Positions 55,919-64,000 of a stretch of 64,000 nucleotides of DNA are shown in pieces. A program made the translations under genes and the position numbers. Position 1 is the stretch's first letter, and the number at the start of each line of letters is the position of its first letter. A model generated the notes under the pieces. That model searched no databases. It had not been told where the DNA came from and saw nothing but the letters and a program-made list of their open reading frames with translations. Origin of the DNA: Haloterrigena salifodinae (lineage in GTDB: Archaea > Halobacteriota > Halobacteria > Halobacteriales > Natrialbaceae). The DNA lies in assembly GCF_003977755.1 (NCBI RefSeq), contig NZ_RQWN01000001.1:1318995-1382994 (forward strand), in the 5' to 3' direction.

Positions 55919-57790
55919 ATGGAACGCAAGGAGTTTCGCGATCTCGCGACCCCCGAGGAGGCGCGGGCGGCAATCGACTCGCTGTCGCTCGAGGGCGGAC
56001 TCGAGCGCGTCTCGCTCGAGGACGCTCGCGGCCGGGTGCTGGCGGCGCGACTCGACGCCGAACTCGACGTACCGGGGTTCGACCGGGCGAGTCTGGACGG
56101 CTACGCGCTCCGGGCCCGGGACACGTTCGGCGCCGACGAGGCCGACCCGGCGCGACTCGAGGTGGTCGGCGAGGTCCACGCCGGCGAGGAACCGGATGTC
56201 GCGCTCGAGGAGGGCCAGGTGGTCGAGATCTCGACGGGCGCGGTGATGCCCGACGGCACGGACGCGATGGTCCCCGTCGAGCGGACCGATATCGACGGGG
56301 AAGGCGACGACGTACTGGTCCGAACGTCGGTCGCGCCCGGCGACAACGTGATGTTCGCCGGCGTCGACGTCGCGGCGGGCGAACGGGCGCTCGGCCCGGG
56401 GACGCAGGTCACTCCTCGCGACATCGGCCTGCTTTCGGCGCTCGGGATCGACGAGATTCCCGTCCGCGCACCCCCGACGGTCGGCATCGTCTCGACGGGC
56501 GACGAGCTCGTCCGGCCCGGCGAGGACGTAGAGAGTTCGCGCGGCGAGATCTACGACGTCAACAGCTACACGATCGCGGCGGGCGTCGAGGACGCCGGCG
56601 GCGAGGCCGTGCTCTACCCTCACGCGGGCGACGAACAGGACGAGATGGAACGCATTCTGCGGGAGGCCGCCGAGGAGTGCGACCTCGTGCTCTCCTCAGG
56701 GTCGACCAGCGCGAGCGCGGTCGACGTCATCTACCGGGTGATCGAGGAGCAGGGCGAACTGCTCCTCCACGGCGTCAGCGTCAAACCCGGGAAGCCGATG
56801 CTCGTCGGCCGCCTCCAGAGCTCCGCGTACGTCGGCCTCCCCGGCTACCCCGTCTCCGCGATGATGGTCTTTCGCACCTTCGTCGCACCGGCGATTCGCG
56901 AGGCGGCGGGCCTGCCGGAGCCGCGGGCCGCGACCGTCGCCGGGACGATGGCCCGAGAGGAGCGCTACGAGGAGGGCCGGATGCGGCTGATGCCGGTCGG
57001 TCTGATCGAGGATTCGAACGGCGAGACACTCGTCTACCCCGTCGACAAGGGCAGTGGCGCGACGACCAGCCTCGCCGAGGCCGACGGCGTCGTCGAGGTC
57101 GGTCCCGAGACCGACTACCTCGAAGCGGGTGAGTCCGTCACCGTCCGCCTCTTCTCGCCGGACGTCCGGCCGCCCACGCTGCTGGGCGTCGGCGAGGACG
57201 ATCCAACGCTGAATCGGTTGCTCGACGGCCTCGAGAACCCCCGCTACCTCTCGGTCGGCACCCGTCCCGGGCTGCGACGGCTCCGCGAGGGCGTGCCGGA
57301 CGTCGCGGTCGCGGCGGGGCCGCTCGATCAGGACCTCGACGCCGAGGAAATCGGTCGCTGGAACCGCGAGTGGGGACTGATAACCCGGGCCGGCAACCCC
57401 CGCGAGGTGGAGGGACTGGCCGATCTGATCGAGCGCGACCTGCGATTCGTCAACCGGACGAGCGACTCCGGACTGCGCTCGAGCCTCGAGGCGGCCCTAT
57501 CGGACCTCGCGGCCGACCGCGACGCGAGCGCCCGCGACCTCCGCGAGTCGATCGACGGCTTCGATCTGGGTTTGCGGGCCCACGAGAGCCCCGCTCGCAA
57601 GGTTATCGCGGGCGAGGCCGACGTCGCCCTCGGACTGCACGAGACCGCCGACCGACTCGACCTCGGCTTCGTCCCCATCGACGAGCAGCCGGTCCGCGCC
57701 CTCGCGAACCCCGATCGGACGAGCAAGGAGAGCGTGCGGGAACTCGCCGCCGCCCTCGAGGCCGAGTTCGGGACCGAAGCCGACGACTAA
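55919..57790 (+). CDS. moeA: MoeA molybdopterin molybdotransferase fused to a PBP-like domain
   Basis: In this 623-residue protein residues 1-400 are MoeA (PGFDRASLDGYALRARD, VVEISTGAVMPDGTDAM, GIVSTGDELVRPGE, LLLHGVSVKPGKPMLVG, GLPGYPVSAM). It inserts molybdate or tungstate into molybdopterin. Residues about 420-620 form a periplasmic-binding-protein-like domain (LNRLLDGLENPRYLSVGTRP, ADVALGLHETADRLDLGFVP) without a signal peptide. It is a known archaeal fusion thought to bind the oxyanion. The ATG at 55919 is the family start. Confidence 0.93.
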   Translation: MERKEFRDLATPEEARAAIDSLSLEGGLERVSLEDARGRVLAARLDAELDVPGFDRASLDGYALRARDTFGADEADPARLEVVGEVHAGEEPDVALEEGQVVEISTGAVMPDGTDAMVPVERTDIDGEGDDVLVRTSVAPGDNVMFAGVDVAAGERALGPGTQVTPRDIGLLSALGIDEIPVRAPPTVGIVSTGDELVRPGEDVESSRGEIYDVNSYTIAAGVEDAGGEAVLYPHAGDEQDEMERILREAAEECDLVLSSGSTSASAVDVIYRVIEEQGELLLHGVSVKPGKPMLVGRLQSSAYVGLPGYPVSAMMVFRTFVAPAIREAAGLPEPRAATVAGTMAREERYEEGRMRLMPVGLIEDSNGETLVYPVDKGSGATTSLAEADGVVEVGPETDYLEAGESVTVRLFSPDVRPPTLLGVGEDDPTLNRLLDGLENPRYLSVGTRPGLRRLREGVPDVAVAAGPLDQDLDAEEIGRWNREWGLITRAGNPREVEGLADLIERDLRFVNRTSDSGLRSSLEAALSDLAADRDASARDLRESIDGFDLGLRAHESPARKVIAGEADVALGLHETADRLDLGFVPIDEQPVRALANPDRTSKESVRELAAALEAEFGTEADD

Positions 57791-57916
57791 CGGAGTCCCG
57801 GATTCGCTGACCGAAGACGAGCCGTGACCGTGATTATCCCCCGGCGATATCAACGAGAACAACAGTCATCTCCGTCTGAACAGCGCTTTTTGTTCCAGTA
57901 GCGTGTACGGGTGGTA

Positions 57917-58570
57917 ATGTCCACGATCGCCGAGTTCCGCCTTCCGGCTGCGGAGACGACACTGGGGGTCGCCCTCGAGCACGTTCCCGACGCCACGTTC
58001 GAACTCGAGTCCTCGGTGTCGAAGACGCGACCGTCCCTCTGGCTCTCCGACGTCGACCGCGAGCGGGCCGAGGCCGCCTTCGAGGCGGACCCGTCGGTCG
58101 CGGGCCACGAACTCCTCGTCGAGACCGAGTCACAGCTGCTGTACGACGTGACCTTCGTGGACGAGACGGTGCGGCTCAGCGACGAACTGCTCGCCGAGGG
58201 CGGCTCCCTGCTGGAGATGTGGGGGACCGACGGCTGGTGGCAGGTACGGGTCCGGTTTCGCGACCGCGACGCCCTCGTCGACGCCTACGACCGCCTCGAG
58301 GAAGCCGGCATCTCCGCCGACCTGCGCCGGGTCAGCGATGTCACCGGCGTCACGGACGACGAGACGCAGCTCACCCCCCAACAGCAGGAGGCCCTCGAGG
58401 CCGCCCTCGAGCACGGCTACTTCGAGATCCCCCGCGGCATCTCGATGGAGGAACTGGCCGACGAACTGGGAATTTCCCACCAGGCGCTGTCCGAACGGTT
58501 CCGGCGGGCCTACGAGACGCTGGTCGACGACGAACTCCAGCCGGCGAGTAATCGATCGGACCTCGAGTGA
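57917..58570 (+). CDS. Bat-type HTH-10 transcriptional regulator
   Basis: The 217-residue protein begins MSTIAEFRLPAAETTLGVAL and has an N-terminal domain typical of bacterio-opsin-activator relatives. The C-terminal HTH-10 module starts LTPQQQEALEAALEHGYFEI and PRGISMEELADELGISHQAL; the recognition helix is SHQALSERFRRAYETLV. Such proteins regulate diverse haloarchaeal genes; the target is unknown. The ATG at 57917 is preferred over the GTG at 57911. Confidence 0.9.
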   Translation: MSTIAEFRLPAAETTLGVALEHVPDATFELESSVSKTRPSLWLSDVDRERAEAAFEADPSVAGHELLVETESQLLYDVTFVDETVRLSDELLAEGGSLLEMWGTDGWWQVRVRFRDRDALVDAYDRLEEAGISADLRRVSDVTGVTDDETQLTPQQQEALEAALEHGYFEIPRGISMEELADELGISHQALSERFRRAYETLVDDELQPASNRSDLE

Positions 58571-58669
58571 CGTGAGCGGTCGTCGATCGCCCCGCTCGCC
58601 GCTCGCGGTCGCGCCCGGCGACGAATGCGTGGCCAAGGGTTACGCCCTCGAACGACGACGATACCGTAC

Positions 58670-58933
58670 ATGCTCGAACTCTACCAGGCGGAGGGCTGTC
58701 CGCACAGCGCCGAGGTTCGGGAGACGCTCACCGATCTCGGCGTCTCGTACGTGATACACAACCCGCGTCGACCCGGCAACGAGGGCGGCGACGTCCTCAA
58801 CGAACTGACCCAGCAGGCGATGGTCGACATCGGCGGCGAGGACGCGATCCCGTTCCTCGTCGACACCGACCGCGGCGAGACGCTTTCCGAAAGCGAGGAG
58901 ATCATCGACTACCTCGAGACACACTACGAATGA
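58670..58933 (+). CDS. Glutaredoxin/GST-N-like thioredoxin-fold protein
   Basis: This 87-residue protein begins MLELYQAEGCPHSAEVRETL with a single-Cys CPHS active site. A cis-Pro (EDAIPFLVD) and the motif SESEEIIDYLETHYE match the N-terminal domain of glutathione transferases and monothiol glutaredoxins. It probably handles thiol-disulfide exchange with gamma-glutamylcysteine (inference). The ATG at 58670 is the fold's natural start. Confidence 0.85.
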   Translation: MLELYQAEGCPHSAEVRETLTDLGVSYVIHNPRRPGNEGGDVLNELTQQAMVDIGGEDAIPFLVDTDRGETLSESEEIIDYLETHYE

Positions 58934-59063
58934 CGGTCGAGTGCGTCGCTGTCGATTCCTCGAGCACACTGGCGGCGAACTACGACGTACGCGTAGCTGA
59001 CGGTCGGTAGTCGACAGGTTTCAGAAACTGCGATAGCAGCCGCTCTCGAGTGTTGAAGTGACG

Positions 59064-59138
59064 GGGTAGGTCAAGGCAGGTGAACCCGCGTGGAAACCAC
59101 ACGGGCTGAAAGGTGACTGCTGACCGTGCCGTCTACCC
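59064..59138. ncRNA. Candidate compact structured RNA (strand uncertain)
   Basis: Nested complementary segments: GGGTAG (59064-59069) with CTACCC (59133-59138), then GTCA and GCAG with CTGC and TGAC (up to 59124), then an inner CCCG-c-GTGG-aaa-CCAC-a-CGGG hairpin flanked by TGA on both sides, as in kink-turns. No coding frame fits well. It could be a small RNA, a riboswitch-like element, or the right-end RNA of a lost IS200/IS605 element. The surrounding 58934-59257 holds no convincing gene. Confidence 0.4.
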
Positions 59139-59257
59139 ACCCTTTCTCCTATCGTCATAAAACACCTCCGGTACGCGACGCCGAGGTGGCTGAACTGACA
59201 ACCACCGAATCGGAACGGTCGCTCCAACGTGGTCCGTGCTCGGGTTCGAGTCGGAAA

Positions 59258-59455
59258 TCAGTCGCTCGAGGGAACCAGATCGTCGACGAAGATTTCGGTG
59301 GGGACGTCAGGCAGCCGCGGGGGGACGACGCCGTCGCTCGAGTCGATGGTGTGGCCGGTCTCGACATGGTGATCGATCGCCGCACGTGATCGAGTTCGGG
59401 CGGACGGTTCGTCGGTCGCGCTCGTGTGCCAGTCGCAGTGCAGACAGTACTTCAT
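59258..59455 (-). CDS. Small C2H2-like zinc-finger protein
   Basis: The 65-residue protein begins MKYCLHCDWHTSAT, giving CxxC. IDHHVETGHTID follows about 20 residues later and supplies the His ligands, so a single zinc finger is likely. The tail is acidic and proline-rich. Short C2H2 proteins of this kind are common in haloarchaea and usually lack assigned functions. ATG at 59455. Confidence 0.7.
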   Translation of the reverse strand: MKYCLHCDWHTSATDEPSARTRSRAAIDHHVETGHTIDSSDGVVPPRLPDVPTEIFVDDLVPSSD

Positions 59456-59518
59456 CCGTTGCTATCGCTAGCTGCGACCACGGTCCTGAAGCCTTTTCGG
59501 TGTCCGATCCCCGGGGGA

Positions 59519-60148
59519 TCAGAACAGTTCGTCGAACGACTCGACGCGGTAATCGCCGCGGACGCACCGGCCCCGGCGCTCGTGACCGACGCGTTCGACG
59601 TGGATCGCGTCGAGGCCCGCGTTCCAGGCCGCGCCGACGTCGCTGGCGCCGTCGCCCGCGAGGACACCCGTATGACCGTTCTCACCGACGCCGAGGTCGT
59701 CCATCACGCGGTAGACCGGGTTCGGGTCGGGTTTCCACCCCGTTTCGGGGGTACAACAGAGGCGGGCGTCGAACCAGTCGCGGATACCGAGATGGTCGAG
59801 CACCGGCTCGCAGAGGAACTCCTGACAGTGGGTCACCAGCCCCACGGGTTCCTCGAGGTCGGTGACGAACGCGGCGTCGTCGTGGAGATACGTCTGCTCG
59901 GCCCGCACCAGCGGATCCTCCTCGTCGTGGAAGGCGGTCCAGAACTCGTCGGGATCGAGGCCCCACTGCCGGAGCTGTCGATCCCGGGAACCGGTCAGTC
60001 CGCTCCAGAGGATGTCGGCTTCCTGGTCGGTGAACTCGTACTCGAGTCGCTCGCCGACCCGGTCGAACACGTCCCGGGTGTAGGACCACTCGACATCGAC
60101 GAGCGTGCCGTCGAGATCGAGCAGCCAAAAGTCGTACTCGCCGTCCAT
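59519..60148 (-). CDS. HAD-superfamily hydrolase
   Basis: A 209-residue protein with the HAD motifs in order: DFWLLDLDGTLVD (motif I, nucleophile in DLDGT), GLVTHCQEFL (motif II Thr), the Lys in ETGWKPDPNPVY (motif III) and LAGDGASDVGAAWNAGLD (motif IV). It looks like a phosphoglycolate-phosphatase-type enzyme with a helical cap. Substrate unknown. ATG at 60148. Confidence 0.87.
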   Translation of the reverse strand: MDGEYDFWLLDLDGTLVDVEWSYTRDVFDRVGERLEYEFTDQEADILWSGLTGSRDRQLRQWGLDPDEFWTAFHDEEDPLVRAEQTYLHDDAAFVTDLEEPVGLVTHCQEFLCEPVLDHLGIRDWFDARLCCTPETGWKPDPNPVYRVMDDLGVGENGHTGVLAGDGASDVGAAWNAGLDAIHVERVGHERRGRCVRGDYRVESFDELF

Positions 60149-60299
60149 CGGACACTGTGGTACGAGCGTCTCGAGTAAAGATGTATCGCCTGTTCGCACC
60201 CGAACACCGCGGCCCGTCGCAATCGGCGACGGGATCCGGGCACAAATATCACACTCAGTAGCGGTAAATCGCACGGCCGTCGAGATCGGCACTATCCAC

Positions 60300-60308
60300 A
60301 ATATATAA
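60300..60308 (+). promoter_or_regulatory. TATA box of the DUF7344 gene
   Basis: AATATATAA-type run about 30 nt before the ATG at 60334, at leaderless spacing. Confidence 0.5.
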
Positions 60309-60333
60309 CCAGGTGGTACCAGTCAATTATACT

Positions 60334-60771
60334 ATGACGAACAACGGCGATAGTAGTCAAAACGGGACAGTGACTCCGACGGACGCGGTCGACGGCGGCG
60401 GATCCGATCTCGACAAATTCCTGCGGTTGCTGTGCGAACGGCGGCGGCGCTACGCACTGTACGTGATGCGTGAACGAAGTACTGAGGAACTGTCCGTCCT
60501 CGCGAGACGGATCGCCGCGGAACTGGACGGGACGACTCCCGACGCTGTCGACGAGACACACCGGAAAACGATCGAAACGATGCTCGTCCACGCCGATGTC
60601 CCGGCGCTGGCGGCCGCGGGCATCGTCTCGTACGATCGGCGAACCGAAACGCTGCGTCTCGAGGGCCTCCCGGAACCGCTCGAAGCGGTACTCGATGCGT
60701 GTGCGACGCCCGACGGTGTAGGCCCGGTGACAGGAGAGGGCGCGGGCGGGGCGCCGACCGATCAGGACTGA
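60334..60771 (+). CDS. DUF7344-type winged-helix-like protein
   Basis: The product has 145 residues. The central part DLDKFLRLLCERRRRYALYV followed by STEELSVLARRIA and an HRKTIETMLVHADVPALAAA segment matches haloarchaeal DUF7344 proteins, predicted to be winged-helix DNA-binding. The N-terminus is polar and the C-terminus Gly-rich. Probably a transcription regulator with unknown target. The ATG at 60334 follows the TATA box. Confidence 0.8.
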   Translation: MTNNGDSSQNGTVTPTDAVDGGGSDLDKFLRLLCERRRRYALYVMRERSTEELSVLARRIAAELDGTTPDAVDETHRKTIETMLVHADVPALAAAGIVSYDRRTETLRLEGLPEPLEAVLDACATPDGVGPVTGEGAGGAPTDQD

Positions 60772-60817
60772 AACGAGCCGTCGCGGTGCCCGCGACCGAA
60801 CCCGATGCGGTTCGGCG

Positions 60818-61207
60818 CTACTCGACCTCGGTATCCGTCACTCGGATGCTCGAGCCGAGATACTTCGAGAGCGCCTTCGACACGGTGTCGGCGTTAAAGA
60901 GGTCGAGGTCGTCGGCGATTGCGTCCTTCAGCGCCGCGAAGTACTCCTCGTCGACCTGTAGCTCGCGAAACGAGACGGACTCGACTGGCTCGCCGAGCCA
61001 CTCCTCGGCGAGTTGGCGGCCGTAGTCGGCATCGCCCACCTCGCCGCGCCACAGCGTATCCCGGAAGAAGAGCCAGCCCTCCTCGCCCGGCTCCGGGGCC
61101 TCGCGAAAGACCGTGACGGTCGTCTCGGTCGTCGACGGCTCGAGCCGGACCCCGGACTCGTCGGCCTCGAGGCGAAGCTCGGCGCGGAAGACGTACCGGG
61201 CGTCCAT
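60818..61207 (-). CDS. LWR-salt protein
   Basis: The 129-residue haloarchaeal family protein contains the signature DTLWRGEVGD. It begins MDARYVFRAELRLEADESGV and ends with a helical stretch and RVTDTEVE. The family is restricted to haloarchaea and has no known function. It starts 2 nt after the stop of the pterin dehydratase gene, so the two form an operon. Confidence 0.88.
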   Translation of the reverse strand: MDARYVFRAELRLEADESGVRLEPSTTETTVTVFREAPEPGEEGWLFFRDTLWRGEVGDADYGRQLAEEWLGEPVESVSFRELQVDEEYFAALKDAIADDLDLFNADTVSKALSKYLGSSIRVTDTEVE

Positions 61208-61209
61208 CC

Positions 61210-61491
61210 TCAGGCGTCGCGCTCGGACTCGATCAGCTCGGCCATCTCGATGTCCTGCTCCGTGACGCCGCCCTCCTCGTGGGAGGTCAGTCGGATCTCG
61301 ACTTCCTCGTAGCGGATGATGATCTCGGGGTGATGGAACTGCGCTTCGGCGATCTCGCCGACCATCTGGGCGAAGTTGACCCCACGGAGGTAGTCGTCGA
61401 ACTCGTAGGCGCGAACGATCTCGTCGCCCTCCTGGGTCCACTCGTCGGGCAGTTGTGCGTCGATCTCGTCGTCGGACAGTAGGTCGGCCAT
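61210..61491 (-). CDS. 4a-hydroxytetrahydrobiopterin dehydratase-like protein (PCD/DCoH)
   Basis: A 93-residue PCD-fold protein: MADLLSDDEIDAQLPDEWTQ, FDDYLRGVNFAQMVGEIAEA, QFHHPEIIIRYEEVEIRL and SHEEGGVTEQDIEMAELI. The HHPE…H arrangement of active-site histidines is present; the usual Trp after HHPx5 is Tyr. It probably dehydrates 4a-hydroxy-pterin, though no aromatic hydroxylase is nearby. ATG at 61491. Confidence 0.88.
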   Translation of the reverse strand: MADLLSDDEIDAQLPDEWTQEGDEIVRAYEFDDYLRGVNFAQMVGEIAEAQFHHPEIIIRYEEVEIRLTSHEEGGVTEQDIEMAELIESERDA

Positions 61492-61721
61492 AGTCGCTCG
61501 AACGGAAGCCAATCAGATAATGATTGTGCCACGGCGTATTGGCCGCGACGGGTCTCGAGACACCCGCGAGCGGATCGAATCGGGATTCGACGACCGTGAC
61601 GACAACACTCGCGACAGACGATAACGCGCATCGCGACCGAATCGATAGCCGGAAGCGAGGTCCGGACGGCCGTGGCGCCGACAAGGACTTATCCACGAGC
61701 GGAGTACGTGCTGGCAGTGTA

Positions 61722-61901
61722 ATGTGTGACCGGTCAGGCGACTGCGCGAACGACGAGACGTGCCAACTCGTTCTCAAAAACGAACACACCGGGATCGAGA
61801 CGACCGAGTACTACTGCAAGGCACACCTCGTCCTCAGGATCTGGGAAGTCGAAGCCGACGATGCACTCGATATCGTCGACGCGACGAAGCTCTGGCACTA
61901 A
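61722..61901 (+). CDS. Small Cys-rich protein (putative zinc-binding)
   Basis: The 59-residue protein begins MCDRSGDCANDETCQLVLKN and has CKAH further on: three Cys near the N-terminus and a CxxH give four possible zinc ligands. It ends DATKLWH. A CTTATCC TATA-like box lies about 30 nt upstream of the ATG at 61722. Function unknown. Convergent with hemA, with only 3 bp between stops. The 61492-61721 gap holds only this promoter. Confidence 0.65.
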   Translation: MCDRSGDCANDETCQLVLKNEHTGIETTEYYCKAHLVLRIWEVEADDALDIVDATKLWH

Positions 61902-61904
61902 CCG

Positions 61905-63239
61905 TTAGTCGTCGTCGGTCGCCTCGAGCGGCGAGGCGGTGCCGGTGACCGGTGGGGCGACGGGGCCGTCGTCGCCGGCGAAATCGGGATCGAACAGCTG
62001 AAGGGCGGTGTTGATCGTACTCCAGTCGTCTTCGGCCGCCGCCTCGCGGAGGCTCTTGGTCGGCGGCGCGAGCAACTGGTTGACCAGCGCGTCGGCCATC
62101 GCCTCGACGACCTCCCGCTGTTCCGCGGAAAACTCATCGCCCTCGAGTCGCGACAGCGCCGTCTCGAGTTCGCGTTCCTTCATGCGCTCGGCGGATTCGT
62201 ACATCGCGGCGATCACCTCGTCGGCGCGGGCGCGCTTGTACTGGTCACAGAGCAGGTCGAACTCGCGATCGACCATCGATTCGACCTCGCTTGCCGCGTC
62301 CGCGCGCTGTTCGCGGGTCTCCTGGGTGATCGACTCGAGGTCGTCCAGATCGTAGACAGCGACGGTCGAGAGGTCGCCGGCGGCCGGCTCGACGTCGCGG
62401 GGCTGTCCGAGGTCGACGACGACGCGGTTCGTCTCGGCGTCGGCGTCGGCGCCACCGTCGGTCGCGAGGTGGTCCGGTTCGAGGATCGGCTCCTCGCTGC
62501 CGGTCGCGGTGACGACGACGTCGGCGCCGCTGGCGACGGTGGAAAGCGCCTCCAGCGGGACCGCCTCGGCGTCGGCGTCGAGTTCGGTCGCGAGGTGTTC
62601 GGCGTGATCGACCGTCCGGTTCGCGACGACGATGTCCTCGACGCCGGCGTCGGCGAGGCTGCGGGCCGCGAGACGGCCCATCTCGCCGGCGCCGACGACG
62701 AGCGCGGTCGTCCCGCTGAGGGAGAGCTCCCGGTCGGCGAGTTTCGTCGCCGCCGACCCCAGCGAGACGACGCCCTCGTTGATCTCGGTCTCGGTGCGCG
62801 CCCGTTCGCCGACGTGGATCGCCTTCGTCACGGCGGTCTCGAGCATCTCGCCGATGCCGCCAGTCGTGCGGGCGTCCTCGTAGGCTCTCCGGACCTGCCC
62901 GAGGATCTGATCCTCGCCGAGGACGACCGACTCGAGGCCGGCCGCGACCGACAGCAGGTGGTGTAAGCTCTCGTCGTGGTCGCTGACGACGACCGCGTCG
63001 TCGTCGACCGCCGCGAAGAACTCCTCGAGTGCGGCCCGCCCGACGGCGGCGTCGGTGCCGACGACGTAGGCCTCGACCCGGTTGCACGTCGAGAGCACGT
63101 ACGCTTCCTCGATCTCCGGCACCGAAAGCAGGTCGGCGACGGCCTCGCGTTGGCTCTCCGGACTCGCGGCCGCGAGGTCGTCGACGCTGCCGCTCTCGTG
63201 TGTTACTCGCGCAGCCGTGACGACTCCGGCCGAGATCAC
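61905..63239 (-). CDS. hemA: Glutamyl-tRNA reductase
   Basis: The 444-residue protein has the nucleophilic Cys52 in VLSTCNRVEAYVVG, GLESVVLGEDQILGQVRRAY, the NADPH loop LVVGAGEMGRLAARSLADAG and a C-terminal dimerisation helix bundle. It reduces glutamyl-tRNA to glutamate-1-semialdehyde, the first step of tetrapyrrole synthesis. The start is a GTG overlapping the stop of the preceding gene (GTGA), so the two are translationally coupled. An acidic C-terminal extension follows the helix bundle. Confidence 0.95.
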   Translation of the reverse strand: MISAGVVTAARVTHESGSVDDLAAASPESQREAVADLLSVPEIEEAYVLSTCNRVEAYVVGTDAAVGRAALEEFFAAVDDDAVVVSDHDESLHHLLSVAAGLESVVLGEDQILGQVRRAYEDARTTGGIGEMLETAVTKAIHVGERARTETEINEGVVSLGSAATKLADRELSLSGTTALVVGAGEMGRLAARSLADAGVEDIVVANRTVDHAEHLATELDADAEAVPLEALSTVASGADVVVTATGSEEPILEPDHLATDGGADADAETNRVVVDLGQPRDVEPAAGDLSTVAVYDLDDLESITQETREQRADAASEVESMVDREFDLLCDQYKRARADEVIAAMYESAERMKERELETALSRLEGDEFSAEQREVVEAMADALVNQLLAPPTKSLREAAAEDDWSTINTALQLFDPDFAGDDGPVAPPVTGTASPLEATDDD

Positions 63240-63892
63240 GGTCGATCACCCCTAGTATATAGCTCTTCGCCCAACACGTCCTCAATCACTTGACGGTAGT
63301 TGGAAGCACCGGTACGTAAAGCTGTCCAAAGGTCCGGAGAATTGACGATGTCGGTGACGATCGCTCGCCGTCGTTCGGGCGGGACGTCCCGCGATTTCAG
63401 TTCCGTCCGCAACTCGGCACAGACCCGCGCCATCTCCCCTGCGCCGGCGAGCGTCTCCTCGAGGTCCTGTCGGAGGTACTTGCTCAACGCGGGGGCGGTG
63501 CCGCCGGTCGCGATCGAGACGACGACGGGATCCTCGCGCACGGTCGCGGGAACGACGACGCTGCCGACGTCCCGCTCGCCAGATCGATCGGCACGGTTGA
63601 CCAGCGCGCCGCGCGCTCGAGCCGCCTCCGCGACGGCCTCGTTGAGCGCCTCATCGTCGGTCGCGGCGACGACCAGCGCGGGATCGATTCGCTCGATCCA
63701 GTCGTCGACGGCGGCCGGATCGGGCGCGGCGCGAACCAGTTCGGCGCCGCCGAACTCTCGGTCGGCGAAGTCGGGGCTGACGACGACCACGTTGGCCTCG
63801 CGGGCGAACCGTCGGGCCTTCCGGGCGCCGACCCGACCACCGCCGAAGACGAGCACCGTGGCGCCCGTGAAATCGTGAAGAAGTGGGATCAT
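63236..63892 (-). CDS. Precorrin-2 dehydrogenase (CysG-N/Met8-like)
   Basis: The 218-residue protein has a Rossmann start, MIPLLHDFTGATVLVFGGGR VGARKAR, then VVAATDDEALNEAVAEAARA and VNRADRS, and the Met8-type dimerisation segment IATGGTAPALSKYLRQDLEE. It oxidises precorrin-2 to sirohydrochlorin with NAD; no SAM-methylase domain is present. It lies between an AhbB-like gene and hemA in a siroheme/heme operon. A 9-codon frame (63918-63889, MTNERSIPE) ends in an ATGA overlapping this start and could couple it to the upstream gene. Confidence 0.88.
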   Translation of the reverse strand: MIPLLHDFTGATVLVFGGGRVGARKARRFAREANVVVVSPDFADREFGGAELVRAAPDPAAVDDWIERIDPALVVAATDDEALNEAVAEAARARGALVNRADRSGERDVGSVVVPATVREDPVVVSIATGGTAPALSKYLRQDLEETLAGAGEMARVCAELRTELKSRDVPPERRRAIVTDIVNSPDLWTALRTGASNYRQVIEDVLGEELYTRGDRP

Positions 63893-63921
63893 TCTGGTAT
63901 CGAACGCTCGTTCGTCATCCG

Positions 63922-64000
63922 TTACTCGGCCTCGGTGTTCGCATCGGCACGCTCGTCCAAACGAATGCCGGTTTTCTTCAATATTTGTGTGGAGTGCAAG
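63922..64000 (-). CDS. C-terminal end of an AhbB-like siroheme decarboxylase subunit (5' end cut)
   Basis: The last 25 codons of a gene running in from the right edge, reading LHSTQILKKTGIRLDERADA and then an acidic end. The (L/Y)STxxLKK motif is typical of the C-terminus of Lrp/AsnC-like AhbA/AhbB proteins, and the position upstream of precorrin-2 dehydrogenase and hemA fits the AhbA/B heme pathway. Identification rests on this short tail plus context. Confidence 0.45.
   Translation of the reverse strand, partial: LHSTQILKKTGIRLDERADANTEAE

Noticed and set aside
59180-59275. tRNA-like look (GAGGTGGCTGAAC, GGGTTCGAGTC, and GCGAC/GTCGC at the ends)
   Set aside because: The sequences flanking the TTCGAGT loop do not form a T-stem, and no anticodon arm could be built.

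Overview
The window is chromosomal DNA of a haloarchaeon, most likely a member of the Natrialbales (Haloterrigena/Natrinema-like; this lineage is inference). The evidence is GC-rich DNA with a strong bias to G or C at third codon positions, acidic proteins, archaeal-type ProS, LWR-salt protein, PGF-CTERM surface proteins, bacterio-opsin-activator-type HTH proteins, and TATA boxes lying about 25-30 nt before start codons (leaderless mRNAs).

Layout. 0-4.3 kb: the tail of a RAD55/KaiC-like ATPase, a 757-residue Gln/Gly/Arg repeat protein with a small leaderless ORF in front, a probable frameshifted remnant, and an AhpD-like peroxidase. 4.3-15.5 kb: gltB, proS, a YihY/BrkB membrane protein, a quinone-reductase-like enzyme, an acidic Ser/Asp/Gly lipoprotein, a NUDIX hydrolase and a pair of half-size EamA transporters. 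15.6-22.8 kb: three overlapping genes that look like an archaeal AddAB/RexAB-type DNA-end-processing machine. 22.9-31.8 kb: CBS protein, Hsp20, a dihydrolipoamide-dehydrogenase-like enzyme, two paralogous PGF-CTERM proteins, kdgK behind a 16-codon leaderless leader ORF, and rtcA. 31.9-43.4 kb: mutL, kdgA, an SDR, a second YihY protein, a PfkB kinase, a GAF-PAS-LOV histidine kinase and mutS. 43.5-50.8 kb: a globin-coupled transducer that lacks the heme-ligating histidine, a CsaA-like tRNA-binding protein, an LLM oxidoreductase-thiDN operon and an AIR-synthase-like operon.

50.9-54.1 kb is an accessory island of visibly lower GC. It holds a DUF4157 (eCIS-type metalloprotease-like) protein with a glycine-zipper C-terminus, a tightly coupled 305-residue unknown protein (possible immunity or partner protein), and two decayed DUF4157 copies. 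54.2-64 kb: a MATE exporter with an operator-like inverted repeat, a MoeA-PBP fusion, a Bat-type HTH regulator, small redox and zinc-finger proteins, HAD and DUF7344 proteins, an LWR-salt/pterin-dehydratase pair, and a heme/siroheme operon (ahbB-like, precorrin-2 dehydrogenase, hemA).

Two kinds of non-coding structure stand out. One is a repeat family present three times (35.4 kb, and an inverted pair at 48.6-49.0 kb). It has a conserved 16-bp terminus and an adjoining hairpin whose stem sequence differs completely between copies while staying paired. The other is a compact, nested-helix segment at 59.06-59.14 kb. kdgK and kdgA together indicate the semi-phosphorylative Entner-Doudoroff route, and mutS and mutL indicate a bacterial-type mismatch-repair system.
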